A stretch of DNA of 64,000 nucleotides from Entamoeba histolytica HM-1:IMSS. Its lineage: Eukaryota > Evosea > Mastigamoebida > Endamoebidae. Position 1 is the stretch's first letter. Each line of letters opens with the position of its first letter. The position numbers and the translations under genes were made by a program. A model generated the notes under the pieces. It was given only the letters and a program-made list of their open reading frames with translations, had not been told where the DNA came from and searched no databases. Below, one piece after another: positions 47,519 to 58,382 of the stretch. The DNA is taken from contig NW_001914915.1 in assembly GCF_000208925.1 (NCBI RefSeq), positions 1-64,000 of the forward strand, written 5' to 3'.

Positions 47519-48404
47519 ATGACATTAAATATTGAACAATTTCCACCAAATATAAAAACATATTTAAAATTAGCTCAGTCATTTGAAAATACTGACCCAG
47601 TCATTGCATTTCATTTCTGTGTGAAAGCAAAAACATTGACTGAAGAACAGTATCAAGGAGAAGATAAAGAACTAAAAAGTTCACAAATAGATTTATTAAC
47701 AAATGTCATTGAAAATAAACCACAATTTATTCAATTTAAAGAGTCAACTAAATCACCAGCTGAATATTTGTTAAGAAAAGCTGTTATGTTATTACAAAAT
47801 TCTGACAAACAATTAAAAGAAAAAGGTCCATCATTGTTTGTTAGGTATTATCAATTTTTTAATTACAATAATTATTCAATTAACTCTTTAACAAATTAGA
47901 CAAATAGGAAAAACATTTCTTGTTTCATCTTATTTATTTGATTTATATGAATTATTTTTCCCATTAAATGATACCAGTAAAAAAATGCAGACATACGCTA
48001 AAATCAAAGCTAATGAATGTACTAAATTAAAAGAATCTTTTTCTTCTCCTATGATGGAAGAACCTGTTTCTATTCCTGATGATAATAAAACAATCCATTA
48101 TATTACAGAAGAAAAACCTATTGACCAACCTGCTTCTACTCCACTTATTAATCAACAAAATGTATCTCAATCTAATCAACAACCAATCAAATCTTTTGAA
48201 GATAAGAAAAGTGATTACTCACAATCTCCACTTCAAAATCATGTCATTTCATCAAATCCTCAAATTGATATTTCTAAATTATCTCTTTTAGAAAAACAAA
48301 ATTTAGCTGAAAAATATATCCAATCTGCAATATCTTCATTAGATTTTCAAGACCCTAAAACCTCAGCACAGTATCTTCATGCGGCTTTAGAATTATTAAA
48401 TTAA
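47519..48404 (+). CDS. VTA1: Vta1/LIP5 homologue, ESCRT-III/Vps4 cofactor, two exons
   Basis: The 273-residue protein comes from exon 1 (47519-47835), a 64-nt intron (47836-47899, GTTTGT...TAG) and exon 2 (47900-48404). The N-terminal double-MIT region has FPPNIKTYLKLAQSFENTDPVIAFHFCVKAK, and after the splice LQIGKTFLVSSYLFDLYELFF and YAKIKANECTKLKE, like the Vta1 FEVL...KYAKWKA block. A Ser/Pro/Gln-rich linker (about 165-225) leads to a C-terminal helical hairpin NLAEKYIQSAISSLDFQDPKTSAQYLHAALELL, the Vps4-binding VSL domain. Vta1 stimulates the Vps4 ATPase that disassembles ESCRT-III on endosomes. Splicing is required to join the two halves. Confidence 0.9.
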
Positions 48405-48529
48405 ATTTTTAATATTTTTTATATATTTTTTTTTTAATATATTTTGTAACTATCAAATAAACAAAAGTAATGAATCTTTTAAATAAAAAATTAAAAGAGA
48501 ATTGAAATTTAAATAAATTAAAAAGAAAA

Positions 48530-49133
48530 GAAAAAGTAGTTAATTAAGTATTAATAGAATTTTCATCTATTCTTCCTAGCTCAGGGGAGACTAATCCCAT
48601 CCCTGAGCTTATTAAAAAAGAGTAATCTCTTTGTTAAACCTATTCTTTATGTTTTTCTTGCAAAATGAGGAAAGCACTTCTTTGCTTTATTTCTTCCTAT
48701 TAAGGTTTTTCAAACTTCTTCTGCTTATTTCTTCTTTTTAAGCCTTTGTTTGTTTTCTGCCTTAATTTTCAGGAATTTCATTTTTCTTATTTTATGAATG
48801 GGAGAAGGAATCATTTTATTACTACTGTATTACTTTGACTAATCTTCTTTTTAGTCTTACTTTGACTAATCTTCTTTTTAGTCTTACTTTGACTAATCTT
48901 CTTTTTAGTCTTACTTTGACTAATCTTCTTTTAGTCATACCCACACTTCAGTATATTCTTATATTACATCCACGTAATATTCTACTGTATTCTCTTGCTG
49001 CACCCTTTGCAGCATTCCCTAATACATTCCTAATTCAAAGGCACCGTCATAACCAGATAATAACTGGGAGAGTCGAAGTATGAATTTGTACTAGGGTTTG
49101 TGTGTGGTGTTTCAGACGTGCCACCTTCGATCT
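48530..49133 (+). mobile_element. EhSINE1-like retroposon with target-site duplication
   Basis: This non-coding element has the SINE1 5' hallmark TCTTCCTAGCTCAGGGGAGA (48571-48590), a Pol III-like box region, 27-bp internal tandem repeats (48830-48936) and the 3' tail GTGTGGTGTTTCAGACGTGC. It is flanked by an exact 18-base direct repeat, AATAAATTAAAAAGAAAA (48512-48529 and 49134-49151), which is a candidate target-site duplication. The recognisable core starts at 48571, so the first 40 bases may be host DNA. EhSINE1 is mobilised by the EhLINE1 machinery; no LINE is present in the window. The element lies between the Vta1 and Rap-GAP genes and could affect the latter's upstream region. Confidence 0.92.
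48830..48936 (+). repeat. Internal 27-bp tandem repeats of the SINE
   Basis: Three exact 27-bp units (48830-48856, 48857-48883, 48884-48910), each starting TTACTTTGACTAATC and ending TTTAGTC, are followed by a fourth of 26 bp (48911-48936) lacking one T. The number of such units varies between SINE1 copies and strains in Entamoeba and has been used for typing. Confidence 0.97.
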
Positions 49134-49278
49134 AATAAATTAAAAAGAAAAAAAAAATAAAAAGAATAATATTGAAACTAATTCCATTAACAGAAAAAGT
49201 TTTTTTAAACTTTTTTTTAATTGAAATTTAACGTTTGAAAAATGAAACTAAAAAAGAATAAAAATTAAAAATTAAGAT

Positions 49279-51228
49279 ATGAGTTTAGAAACAATTCAAC
49301 AACTTATTAATGAATATCATAGGGTAAATGCTGTACAAGAAAAAGATCCACATAAAGAAGAAAATATGATTTTTTATGTAACTAAAGAAAGAGATATTTA
49401 TAGATTAATAACAGAACAACTTAGACAAATAATTCAAAAAAAAACAGAAGAAACACAAATATTAAAAAATCAATTATTTAGATTTGAAGAACAATCAAAA
49501 AAATTAATTGGAGAAGCGGAAAATCAATGGAATCTTGAAAATAAAAAATCTTCGGTTTATAATGAAAAGTCATATGTCCTTAAACTTCAAGAAGAAAAAG
49601 AAGAAAAAATAGCTTCTCTTGAGGCATTAATTAAAGAAGGTAAAACTGTAATTGAAAAACAAAGAAAAGAGTTATTAAAAATTCATGACAAAGCATTTGC
49701 TGAAATTAATTTAAAAATGAATGAAATTTATGCATCAATGCCACAAAATAGTTATAAAAGAGAACAATCTGAAAGATATCTACAAAGAAATAAAATTATT
49801 TCTGAAGGAATTGAAATGAGAGAAAAAAAAATGGCTAAAGAAATAGATGCCACGTTTATTAAATTTATTAAAAAAGATGAAATTACACCAAAAGATTCTT
49901 CTAGTGAACATCAAATAACTAAACAATTTAAAACATTAAATAAAACAACAAAAGAAAGTATTATTAAAGAAGAAAATGAAAGTAAAAGAAGAGGTAGTAC
50001 TCCTATTAATTATTGTTTAGATAAATCAAAACAAGAAAAAGAAAAAATAAATAACCAAATAACAGAATATAAACCGTTAAATATATTAACAGTTGAATTC
50101 CCTTCATTAACCTCAAAAATAGAAAATTATTGGGGCTATTTTCCTTTAAAAGAAGGATTTGGAACACCACAACTTTTTGATATAAATGGTAAATGGATTA
50201 AATGTTCTGGTAGTAATGATAAAGGAACATTTCTTTATCCTAAAGAACCATGGTGGGATGGATATTTTAAAAGTGAAACTGAAGAAGAAATTTCAAAATG
50301 GATAGGAATGGATTCAAATTTACGTGTTGTTTTCTTAGCTCTTAAAGAATTTGACTCAATGCCATTAGAATTTAACCAATACCCAAAAGGTGATGTAGGA
50401 CTATTACTTCGTTGGAGTGATGGAGAAATTAAAGACATTATTCCTAGGGGATATGCGTTTCCTAATTCAAATACTTGTACAAAAGAAAGAGCAACAAAGC
50501 TAGTCAAATCATACTTAAAATATGCAGTTCAAATGTATCCAATAACAAAAAAAGTTGAAACTGAAATGTTGCAATTTGAAGAAGTAACTACTCCAAAAAA
50601 AATTAGTGTTGGGGTTGTTTGTTCTAATGGATTAACACAATGGAAAGAAGTAACTGAAAATAGAGAATGTGATGATAAATTATTTGAGTTTCTTGGAAAT
50701 ATTGGAAATGGTATTGAATTATTAAATTTTAATGGATATAATGGTGGGTTAGATACTACCACAACTACAGTTGATGGACGTTATTCAGTTTATTCAAGAA
50801 AAGACTGTTTTGAAATAATGTATCATGTTGTCCCATTACTAACAGAAAGAAGTGCAACCAAATTATTTAATCAAGAGAATATTATTATTGTATTTAAAGA
50901 AGGAGAAGAAAGAATTAAATTGTCAAATGTTCAATTTAGAACTCAAGTTATTATTGTTGTAAATCCATTACCTTCTTCAAACTATAGAATAGAAGTATGG
51001 TTAAGAGGAAGTTTAAAAGAAGTTGAAATGTCTTTACCTAAAGATGACTATATTGTATCTAAAAAATATTTAAAAGAGTTCATGATGTCTATTATAATTA
51101 ATGCATCTTATACTACTTCAATTAGTGGTGTATTACAATCTTCTTGTAGTAGAGAACGTTCAAATGCATTAAAAGCTATTTATGAGAAAACGTTGGGAAA
51201 TAATAAACATAATTCTTCAATATTCTAA
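49279..51228 (+). CDS. Coiled-coil protein with a C-terminal Rap/Ran-GAP domain
   Basis: The protein has 649 residues. Residues about 20-140 and 150-260 are Glu/Lys/Gln-rich coiled coil. A middle domain (about 275-425, with YWGYFPLKEGFGTPQLF, WWDGYF, GLLLRWSDGEIKDIIPRGYAFPNS) is not recognised. The Rap/Ran-GAP domain spans about 430-635. It shows FLGNIG...LLNFNGYNGGLDTTTTTVDGRYSVYS, the family F-x-GGLD...G-x-x-S-x-Y motif, then EIMYHVVPLL, NIIIVFKEGEE, NVQFRTQVIIVVNPLP and a C-terminal helix with SCSRERSNALKAI. The catalytic Asn thumb, normally in H-x-G-N-D, falls at about residues 529-533, where the protein has FNQEN, so the thumb may be shifted or replaced. A Rap/Ras-family GTPase target is inferred. 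Confidence 0.82.
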   Translation: MSLETIQQLINEYHRVNAVQEKDPHKEENMIFYVTKERDIYRLITEQLRQIIQKKTEETQILKNQLFRFEEQSKKLIGEAENQWNLENKKSSVYNEKSYVLKLQEEKEEKIASLEALIKEGKTVIEKQRKELLKIHDKAFAEINLKMNEIYASMPQNSYKREQSERYLQRNKIISEGIEMREKKMAKEIDATFIKFIKKDEITPKDSSSEHQITKQFKTLNKTTKESIIKEENESKRRGSTPINYCLDKSKQEKEKINNQITEYKPLNILTVEFPSLTSKIENYWGYFPLKEGFGTPQLFDINGKWIKCSGSNDKGTFLYPKEPWWDGYFKSETEEEISKWIGMDSNLRVVFLALKEFDSMPLEFNQYPKGDVGLLLRWSDGEIKDIIPRGYAFPNSNTCTKERATKLVKSYLKYAVQMYPITKKVETEMLQFEEVTTPKKISVGVVCSNGLTQWKEVTENRECDDKLFEFLGNIGNGIELLNFNGYNGGLDTTTTTVDGRYSVYSRKDCFEIMYHVVPLLTERSATKLFNQENIIIVFKEGEERIKLSNVQFRTQVIIVVNPLPSSNYRIEVWLRGSLKEVEMSLPKDDYIVSKKYLKEFMMSIIINASYTTSISGVLQSSCSRERSNALKAIYEKTLGNNKHNSSIF

Positions 51229-51550
51229 AAATTTCCTTCTTATTAAAATTAAAAATAATTTATTTAGTACACATAATATTTTTCAATTATTTTCTATGTT
51301 ACAAAATACTCATTCAAGTCCAATAAGATTTACTAACTAAATCTATATATAAAATTACAATGAACCTTCAAGATCATTTTAAATCTATTTCTTTTTTCTA
51401 TATGAATCTTATTTTTCTTTTATCCCTCAAATTGGACAATACCTTAAGAGAATCATTCTTTCTTTTTTTGAAAGGTAAAGTTCTTCCAAAGAAGAAAGAA
51501 AGGAAATAACATCATTTTTGAACCAAAATTTCTTATACCAATCAAGGGAA
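51229..51550. other. Convergent intergenic spacer
   Basis: It lies between the stop codons of the Rap-GAP gene (+) and the RRM gene (-). AT-rich; no additional gene supported. The 3' UTR signals of both genes must lie here. Confidence 0.5.
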
Positions 51551-52012
51551 TCAGTCATAATTCTTATCATCATCTCTATGAGAGTCTCTTCTTTCATCAC
51601 GGTGGGAATCCCTTCGATCATCATGATGATAGTCTCTTCTATAATGGTCATCTCTACTACGATAGTCACGTCTACTATCTCTATCATCATGTCTATAGTC
51701 TCTTCTTCTACCTTCTTCTCTTGGTCTAGAAACATCAACTTTAATTCTTCTACCTTCAAGTTCTTGTTCGTTCATTTCTTCAATAGCTTTTTTAGCGTCT
51801 TCATCTTTTTCAAAAGTAACAAATCCAAATCCTTTAGACCTTTGACTGTCTCTATCAGTAACAACTTTACCTATATCTAATTATTCTTTTCTTTTTTTCT
51901 AAAAAAAATTAAATAACAAACAATCAGTAACTGTTCCAAATTTTTCAAAAGCAGCTTTTAATGATTCATCAGTAACTGAATAAGCAAGTGATCCAATATA
52001 TAGTCTAGTCAT
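51551..52012 (-). CDS. RRM RNA-binding protein with an RD/RS-type tail, two exons
   Basis: The 138-residue protein comes from exon 1 (52012-51922), a 45-nt intron (51921-51877, GTTTGT...TAG) and exon 2 (51876-51551). One RRM spans residues 2-75: RNP2 is LYIGSL (4-9) and RNP1 is KGFGFVTF (45-52), with [13 protein letters not shown] and [21 protein letters not shown] in the usual places. The intron splits the RRM between its first helix and second strand. The tail (about 80-138) is made of Arg/Asp/His/Tyr repeats such as [20 protein letters not shown], similar in style to glycine/RD-rich RNA chaperones and SR-like proteins. It is probably nuclear in mRNA processing; the exact role is unknown. 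Confidence 0.9.
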
Positions 52013-52215
52013 TTATTGTTAATTATTTAGTCCTTTTCTTTTTATATTCTTAGGTTTTATATAAATCTTATAATTCAATTTTTTAGTTCTTTTATTAGGG
52101 TTTTCTTTTTTCATTAAAAATAAATTACTTAGACTTCTTCTGTTTTAACAAGATAATTTATAATAAATTTATAATATAAAATACTAACAAGAAATACTTA
52201 ATTTGTAATTAAAAT

Positions 52216-53631
52216 TTAATGCTTCATAAATGCTTCAATTTCTTCAACAGTTCTTGGAATATCTTTATCTAATACTTCAACTCCTTCTTCAGTTACTAAA
52301 ACATCGTCTTCAATTCTAACACCTCCAAAGTTCCAATACTTTCTAATTTCATTTTCAACTAAATATTTCTTTACTTGTTCATTCTTAAAACCACTTTCTA
52401 ATAAGAATGGAATGAAATAAATTCCTGGTTCAACAGTGTAAATATTTCCTGCTTCAAGAACTCTATTAGAACGACACTTTTTAAGTGAACAATTATCACT
52501 TCTTGGAATTCCAAGATTAAATCCTCCAACGTCATGAGTATCAATACCAATTAAATGTCCAATTCCGTGTGGCATAAAATAGAAATGTACATCATTTTTA
52601 TACATTTCTTCTACATCTCCTTTAATTAATCCTGCTTCAAGTAATCCTTTAAGCATTAATTTATTAGAAAGTTCATGAATATTATACCACTTTACTCCAG
52701 GCTTCATAGCTGCTTCACATCCTCTATTACAACTTAAAACAATATTATAGATAGTCTTTTGTTGTTCAGTAAACTTTCCATTAATTGGATATGTTAATGT
52801 TAAATCAGTTGCATATCTATGACATTCAGTCCCAACATCCATTAATACCATTTCACCATCTTCCATAATTTTTCTGTTTGGATGACCAGCATGTCCATAA
52901 TGCATAGTTGCTCCTTTATTTCCTGAAGCACAAATAGGGAAATAACCAAAGTTTCTCATACCATATTGTCCATAAGCAACACGATAAAACTCAGCTTCAA
53001 GTTCAAATTCATACATTCCAGGTTTACAATATTTCATACAAGCACGATGTGCCTCAGCAGTTCCATTAATAGCTAATCTCATAAAATCAATTTCTTCTTT
53101 AGTCTTAACGGTTCTAGCTTCAAACAAAACATCATGTAATTCAGTTTCATTGGTATTATATTTATAAACAGCTTTAGTTCTAATTGGAGCTGGTTGGCTT
53201 CCTGAATCTGAATTAACTCCTTTAGCATACAAATAAATCATAGATGGATTTAATTTACTTAAAACTTCTTCAATTTGAGAATCATAATATGCTTCTTCAA
53301 CACCATACATTCTTTTTACATCTTCAGGATGTAAATTAGGTCCAAGGAATATTTGAAGTGTTTCAGGTAATTGTGGAAGGAAAAGAATACGAGTACCATC
53401 CATTTTAACAATTCCATAAAATCCAGCTTCTTTTACACCAAATAAATAATGGAAATTACTTTCTTGTCTAAAAAGATATTCACCATCAGTATCATAAAAT
53501 GGAAGTTCAAGACCACCTTCTAAGAAAATAATTGAGTCTTGAGGTTTTTGGTTAGCCTTAAAATATTTTAAGAAATGAGAAGTAGTAGATTTACAGATTT
53601 TAGGAATATCAGGAATAATAATCTTAGACAT
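52216..53631 (-). CDS. PEPD: Xaa-Pro dipeptidase (prolidase), M24B family
   Basis: The 471-residue metallopeptidase releases C-terminal proline or hydroxyproline from dipeptides in the cytosol. The N-terminal aminopeptidase-P-like domain (1-165) has FRQESNFHYLFGVKEAGFYG. The pita-bread catalytic domain keeps all five metal ligands: Asp265 (LMDVG), Asp276 (YATDLT), His359 (PHGIGH), Glu401 (VEPGIY) and Glu441 (VRIEDD). These sit exactly 11 positions before the human prolidase ligands (276, 287, 370, 412, 452). HDVGG at 366-370 is also conserved. The length fits the eukaryotic enzyme (493). No intron. Confidence 0.97.
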   Translation of the reverse strand: MSKIIIPDIPKICKSTTSHFLKYFKANQKPQDSIIFLEGGLELPFYDTDGEYLFRQESNFHYLFGVKEAGFYGIVKMDGTRILFLPQLPETLQIFLGPNLHPEDVKRMYGVEEAYYDSQIEEVLSKLNPSMIYLYAKGVNSDSGSQPAPIRTKAVYKYNTNETELHDVLFEARTVKTKEEIDFMRLAINGTAEAHRACMKYCKPGMYEFELEAEFYRVAYGQYGMRNFGYFPICASGNKGATMHYGHAGHPNRKIMEDGEMVLMDVGTECHRYATDLTLTYPINGKFTEQQKTIYNIVLSCNRGCEAAMKPGVKWYNIHELSNKLMLKGLLEAGLIKGDVEEMYKNDVHFYFMPHGIGHLIGIDTHDVGGFNLGIPRSDNCSLKKCRSNRVLEAGNIYTVEPGIYFIPFLLESGFKNEQVKKYLVENEIRKYWNFGGVRIEDDVLVTEEGVEVLDKDIPRTVEEIEAFMKH

Positions 53632-54464
53632 TGAAATTAGATTTTTGAGTTTACTGTCTTTCTTTTTATTTTAGATGAGATAGTTGGAACATATTCGATC
53701 TTCTAGATCTCATCAATTTAAAACTCTAGTTAAATTCTTGGGTATTTTTTATGAAATTTTGGGATATTATAAAATTTAGTTCTATAAGTTTATTGTATTA
53801 TTTGATTAAAAGTAATAGAATTTTCTTTGTTCAAAGAAAAAAATAAAGAAATATTTAGTTTCAATTCAACTATTTTTAAACATAAAACATATTTTTTTTA
53901 TTTTACAAGTAATTAATAGTTATTGATAACTATAAAACTATAATATTTAATTGATACTTTAGTGTTTGTTTAATAAATAATACGATTGATATTGTAATTT
54001 TTTTTAACTTCATATACTTTCAAATTATTTCAATTCTTTTATTCTCAACAAAGGATTATTATTATTATTATTATTGTATTTCTTATAGAATATAGAAAGT
54101 TTCTTGATATTAATATAAAGAATATTTGAAGTAAAAAAAATTGTTTTAAGTGTTGTTTTCTTATTAAATGAATAAAATTCAATTGTTTAAATGCAACAAT
54201 GAAACAATAACAAAAAAAAATAAAAAAAAACAATTAGAAAAGAAGTACTTTTTAAAAAAGATACAAGAAAAGGAGTTATTGAGGATGTTTTTGATTAAAA
54301 CTAGATAAAATGAACAAAATAACCAACATTTTTATGAATTATTAATAAACTAAAAAAACATACAGAATTAAAAAATAATAACGTTATTTAATAAAATAAA
54401 AAATTAAAAAAATAAATAAATGAAAACTTAAAATTGAAATAAAATAATAGTTTGAAAGAAGAAA
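53632..54464. other. Gene-free region
   Basis: About 830 bases of AT-rich spacer between divergent genes. It contains a short (ATT)n-type microsatellite (54056-54076), several A/T tracts and no open frame of coding character. Promoters for prolidase (near 53640) and the SLC45-like gene (near 54440) must lie at its ends. Confidence 0.5.
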
Positions 54465-55992
54465 ATGAAAAGAACCTTAAAAATGTATTTATATTTTGTA
54501 TTGGTTAGTTTAGTTCAATTTGGAATTGAATTTGCATGTTTGTTAAATACAATATAAAGAAAGAATATTTTGAATAAATTTTATATATTTATCTTTAGAT
54601 AATGTTCCAATTTCAACGTTATTTTTTATTTCAGACATATCTCCTATTCAATTTAATCAAAATGCACACACTTCAATAAAAATGACAATTGGTCCAGTTA
54701 TTGGGTTATTTGTTCAAATAATTATTGGAGCATTAAGTGATCATGCTACATTTAATATGGGAAGAAGAAGGCCATTTATGATAATTGGTTTAGGAGTATG
54801 GTTATTTGGTGCGATTATTATTGTATGTTCATCAATATATCCTATTTTATTTATTAATTGTATTGATTCAAGTAGTGAAAATATATTAACAAATGGTTAT
54901 ATTACAAGTGATATATTTTATGTTATTGGATTTGTAGTATGGACAATAGGTATTAATATGATTCAATTATCATATAGATCTTTTATTTTAGATGAATTTG
55001 ATTCAAAAAATCAAAATCAAGTTAATTTAATGTCATCATTAATGACAGGATTAGCACAAACACTTTTTTATGGAATATCTTCAATTGTATGTATTTCTTT
55101 TAATGATTTTAGTGAACGTAATAATGATAATTTAAATCAACAAATAAAATATATGAATGTTCGTTTAATTACAGTATTTAGTTTATATATATTATCAATA
55201 ATTATTTTACCAATATGTGTATGGACATTTTGTCATTTTGCAAAAGAAACTGCATTTATGTCTGGAGGAGAATCACCGTTATATCATATAAAAAATATAT
55301 GGAAGTCATTTATTTCAATGAATAAAAACATGTATTTAATTCTTATAGTTGTATTTTTTGGTTGGATTTCTTGGACTCCAATGAAAGAAAATACACAATT
55401 ATTGTATAACTCTTATTTATTTTATCATATAAATGATTCATATGTTTTTTATAATTTCAATAAATTATTATTTGCTATTACCTTATCAATAACTTCTTTA
55501 GTTCTTTTCTTTATTAATAAGCTACCTGAAATAACATTCTTTATATTTAATCTTATTGCTTTTTGTACATCAACTTTGTATTATATTCCAATTCATTCAA
55601 ATGAACATATTGGTTCATTTGATCCATTAGCATATTGTGTATCTCTAATTCCATTATTATCAGCTGCATTAGTTTATTGTCAATTAAATGCAACACCTTA
55701 TGCATTAACTCGTTCTGTAGTTGAACCTGATAAATTTGGATTCTTTTTAGGTATTGTAAATGGTTCATTAACAGTATCACAATTTATATCAAATTCACTA
55801 TTCTTATTAGTTCATGAGTTATGCTATAATCCAGAAAAACAAAATGATGGTAATATTGTTCATTACTTTATGTTTGCTGTATGTCCATCTTTTGTAATAT
55901 CAGCTATAATAACATTACTTCTTTTACTTGTGAAAAAAGCTCCAAAAATCAATGAACGTGCAACATATGCTCCATTAGAAGAAGGGGTTTAG
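54465..55992 (+). CDS. SLC45/sucrose-transporter-like MFS carrier, two exons
   Basis: The 488-residue protein comes from exon 1 (54465-54537), a 61-nt intron (54538-54598, GTTTGT...TAG) and exon 2 (54599-55992). The spliced N-terminus reads YFVLVSLVQFGIEFAYNVP, the first helix of the SLC45/SUC family with its F-G-x-E-x motif. The next conserved element is VQIIIGALSDH...NMGRRRPFMIIG, the G-x-x-S-D...G-R-R-R-P-F signature. About 12 membrane helices are present, with a long central loop near residues 255-285. The C-terminus is short and charged. Plant SUCs and animal SLC45 proteins are sugar/H+ symporters; the substrate here is unknown. Splicing is needed to restore the first helix. Confidence 0.9.
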
Positions 55993-56073
55993 ATTAAATA
56001 TTTTTTTAAGATATAATAGAATTAAAGTTATTTTTAAAATAGATTAGTAAAAATAGATTCAATTCACATAAGA

Positions 56074-58176
56074 TTAATTTAATGAAAGAATTTTTAATTG
56101 ATTAATAGTTGTTTGAGCTAATTTTCCTTTCTTTTTCTCACTTGTAATTGATAATGAAGTAACAGAAGAAGGAATAACAATAGATCCTAAATTTATACTT
56201 TTAGCTGATAAAAGAATATCACTTAATTGATTAAATGATTGATATCTCCATTCAGAAACTTTAAAATTACCAGTGATATATATACGTAAATGTTGAACAG
56301 CTTTAAGTTTTTGAAAGCTGTTATTATCAAAGAAACAATTATATAACGAAAGTGATGAAATTACTGATGCATTCTTTTCATTATTAAAATTAATTTTACC
56401 ATGACAATTTTTTAAATGTACACCATTTGTTGCACCTAAAATAATATCATTACATCCATCAATATAAATTCTCCATGAGTCTATTGGTGATTGTAAAGAT
56501 AGAATACCTTTTAAATAACATTCTCTTAAACATGGGACTATAAAAGAAGGTGAAACAAGAACAGATGACTTTTCTGGAACTGAAGGTAAAGTATCTTCAT
56601 TAGTATCTGATGGAGTAAGGAGAGATTTGTTATTATTTTCAGAAATAAGAACTGGTTGTACAAAATCAATTGTTAATTGTTTTAATCCAGGAGCAATAAA
56701 TTTAGAGAAACAAACATGCTGAAGATTACATTGAACTAATGCATTTGAATATTTAAGAATTGGAAGTTCATTTAAAGAAGTAAATTCAGGTTCAGTTTTC
56801 GATATAAACGTTAATCCAGTTAATTGTGATAAACGAGTTGTTGTTGCTAATTTAGAGAAATCAGAGTTATAAACTTGTAATTGTTTTAAACAAGTTAATT
56901 GAACAAATGGTAAACGAGAACAATAAACATTTAAATAAGTACATGTAGTTGGAATTAATAACATTGGTAATTGACATGAATTAAAATTAGCTTCTTTCAT
57001 TTGACAGTTTAATCCTACTTTTAAGAAAGTATTATAAGTACTTGAAAAAAATGTTAATGTAGATGGTACTTGTAATGTTTCAATATTACATTTTTTTAAT
57101 ATCAATTTATTAAAAGCAGCACATGATAAATTTACCATTGAATTATTTATATTTTCCATATGTAATTGAACTAAATTCATTGGTAAAGATGAAGGAGGAT
57201 TATATAATTTTAATGAAATGATAGAAGTTGGTAATTTAATATAATTCAAATTGTATGACGTTTCTACTGATGATATCCACGTTTTTTGAGATAAGTCTAT
57301 TGTTTTTAATTGAGTTGTATAAGAAGTATGGTCAAGAGTTATTTCTGGTAATGGAATAGGAATAATAACTGAACTATCTCCATCTCTTTGAATAATATTA
57401 TCTTCTTCATACTTTCCAAATCTACCAGAAAATCCATTACACCCAATATAACCATCATTAAATATAATGCATATATTTTGTGGGATATTAATAAGTAAAT
57501 CATCAATTTCACCAGATTCATAAATAACTTTGTTTGATACATAAATTAATCCAGTGGCATTAATAGATTTTACTAATTTAGCTAATGAACGAATAAAATT
57601 CCATTGACACTCATACTCAATTCTAATAATTAATTTTTTGAGAAGAAACTTATTTAAAAATGATTGGAATGGAATAATTGGAGTATATTGGTTTAATGTA
57701 ATATCTAATTCTTTAATGTTTGAATTAATTGTTGTTAAATTAATTGAAGAATCATATGTAAATGAAAGAGATGTAAATTTCAATATACTTTTAGCAAGAA
57801 ATAAATTTGTATTTGAATTAATTTTTAAACTAATGTTAATACCTTTAAGTTGATTTAATAACTTTGTTTGGAAAATTTGAAGTGTTTTATCAGTAGATAT
57901 AAAAGGTTTGATATTAATTTTATTAATAACAAATGATAATGAAAACAAGTTAGATGCTTTATAAGTTAATTCTTGTAGAAATAAAGTACTTATTGGAAAA
58001 TCAAATGCAACATTAACTAAAGAAGGAAATATCATTTGTGGATGTGGTTGTTTATAATGATAGTAAGGAAGTGTAGATACAGATTGTTGACAACGATGGT
58101 TAATACAAATAAATGTGGTGATGTCATGATAATCTTCGATATATGATAGAATATGATAATAATGAAAATGATTCAT
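56074..58176 (-). CDS. Large leucine-rich-repeat protein (Entamoeba-specific)
   Basis: The 700-residue protein starts with a short F-box-like/leader segment (HYYHILSYIEDYHDITTFICINHRCQQSV) that resembles the first helices of Entamoeba LRR proteins. It then has irregular leucine-rich repeats across about 140-690, of the type L-x-x-L-x-L-x-x-C/N-x-x (for example TCTYLNVYCSRLPFVQLTCLKQLQVYNSDF). A Ser/Thr-rich insert lies at about 525-545. No signal peptide or membrane helix is visible. It differs from the BspA type, as the repeats are not the 23-residue C-x-x-L-x-x-I-x-L-P form. Function unknown; protein binding is inferred. Confidence 0.75.
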   Translation of the reverse strand: MNHFHYYHILSYIEDYHDITTFICINHRCQQSVSTLPYYHYKQPHPQMIFPSLVNVAFDFPISTLFLQELTYKASNLFSLSFVINKINIKPFISTDKTLQIFQTKLLNQLKGINISLKINSNTNLFLAKSILKFTSLSFTYDSSINLTTINSNIKELDITLNQYTPIIPFQSFLNKFLLKKLIIRIEYECQWNFIRSLAKLVKSINATGLIYVSNKVIYESGEIDDLLINIPQNICIIFNDGYIGCNGFSGRFGKYEEDNIIQRDGDSSVIIPIPLPEITLDHTSYTTQLKTIDLSQKTWISSVETSYNLNYIKLPTSIISLKLYNPPSSLPMNLVQLHMENINNSMVNLSCAAFNKLILKKCNIETLQVPSTLTFFSSTYNTFLKVGLNCQMKEANFNSCQLPMLLIPTTCTYLNVYCSRLPFVQLTCLKQLQVYNSDFSKLATTTRLSQLTGLTFISKTEPEFTSLNELPILKYSNALVQCNLQHVCFSKFIAPGLKQLTIDFVQPVLISENNNKSLLTPSDTNEDTLPSVPEKSSVLVSPSFIVPCLRECYLKGILSLQSPIDSWRIYIDGCNDIILGATNGVHLKNCHGKINFNNEKNASVISSLSLYNCFFDNNSFQKLKAVQHLRIYITGNFKVSEWRYQSFNQLSDILLSAKSINLGSIVIPSSVTSLSITSEKKKGKLAQTTINQLKILSLN

Positions 58177-58382
58177 ATCTTTTATTAAGTAATAAATAAA
58201 CTCTTTTTCCTTTTACAGTTTTTTTATATTTTTTTATTAATTATAATTTATTAATAGTTCATTATAGTTTATTATTCACATTCTTTCATCTGTTTGAATT
58301 ACTATTGTTTATCTGCTTTAAAGATTTTTATAAAACCCTAATGTTACGTATTATCAAAAATACACTGAGAATTGTTTAGTTC

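Noticed and set aside
48835..49083. Open frame of 82 codons with a repeated TNLLFSL peptide
   Set aside because: It is produced by the 27-bp internal repeats of the SINE and has no coding character outside them.
51427..51759. 110-codon minus-strand frame rich in Ile, Met and Glu
   Set aside because: Out-of-frame shadow of the RD-rich tail of the RRM protein.
54056..54076. ATT microsatellite considered as a tandem-repeat locus like the Entamoeba tRNA arrays
   Set aside because: Only about seven units, and no tRNA gene nearby; an ordinary microsatellite.
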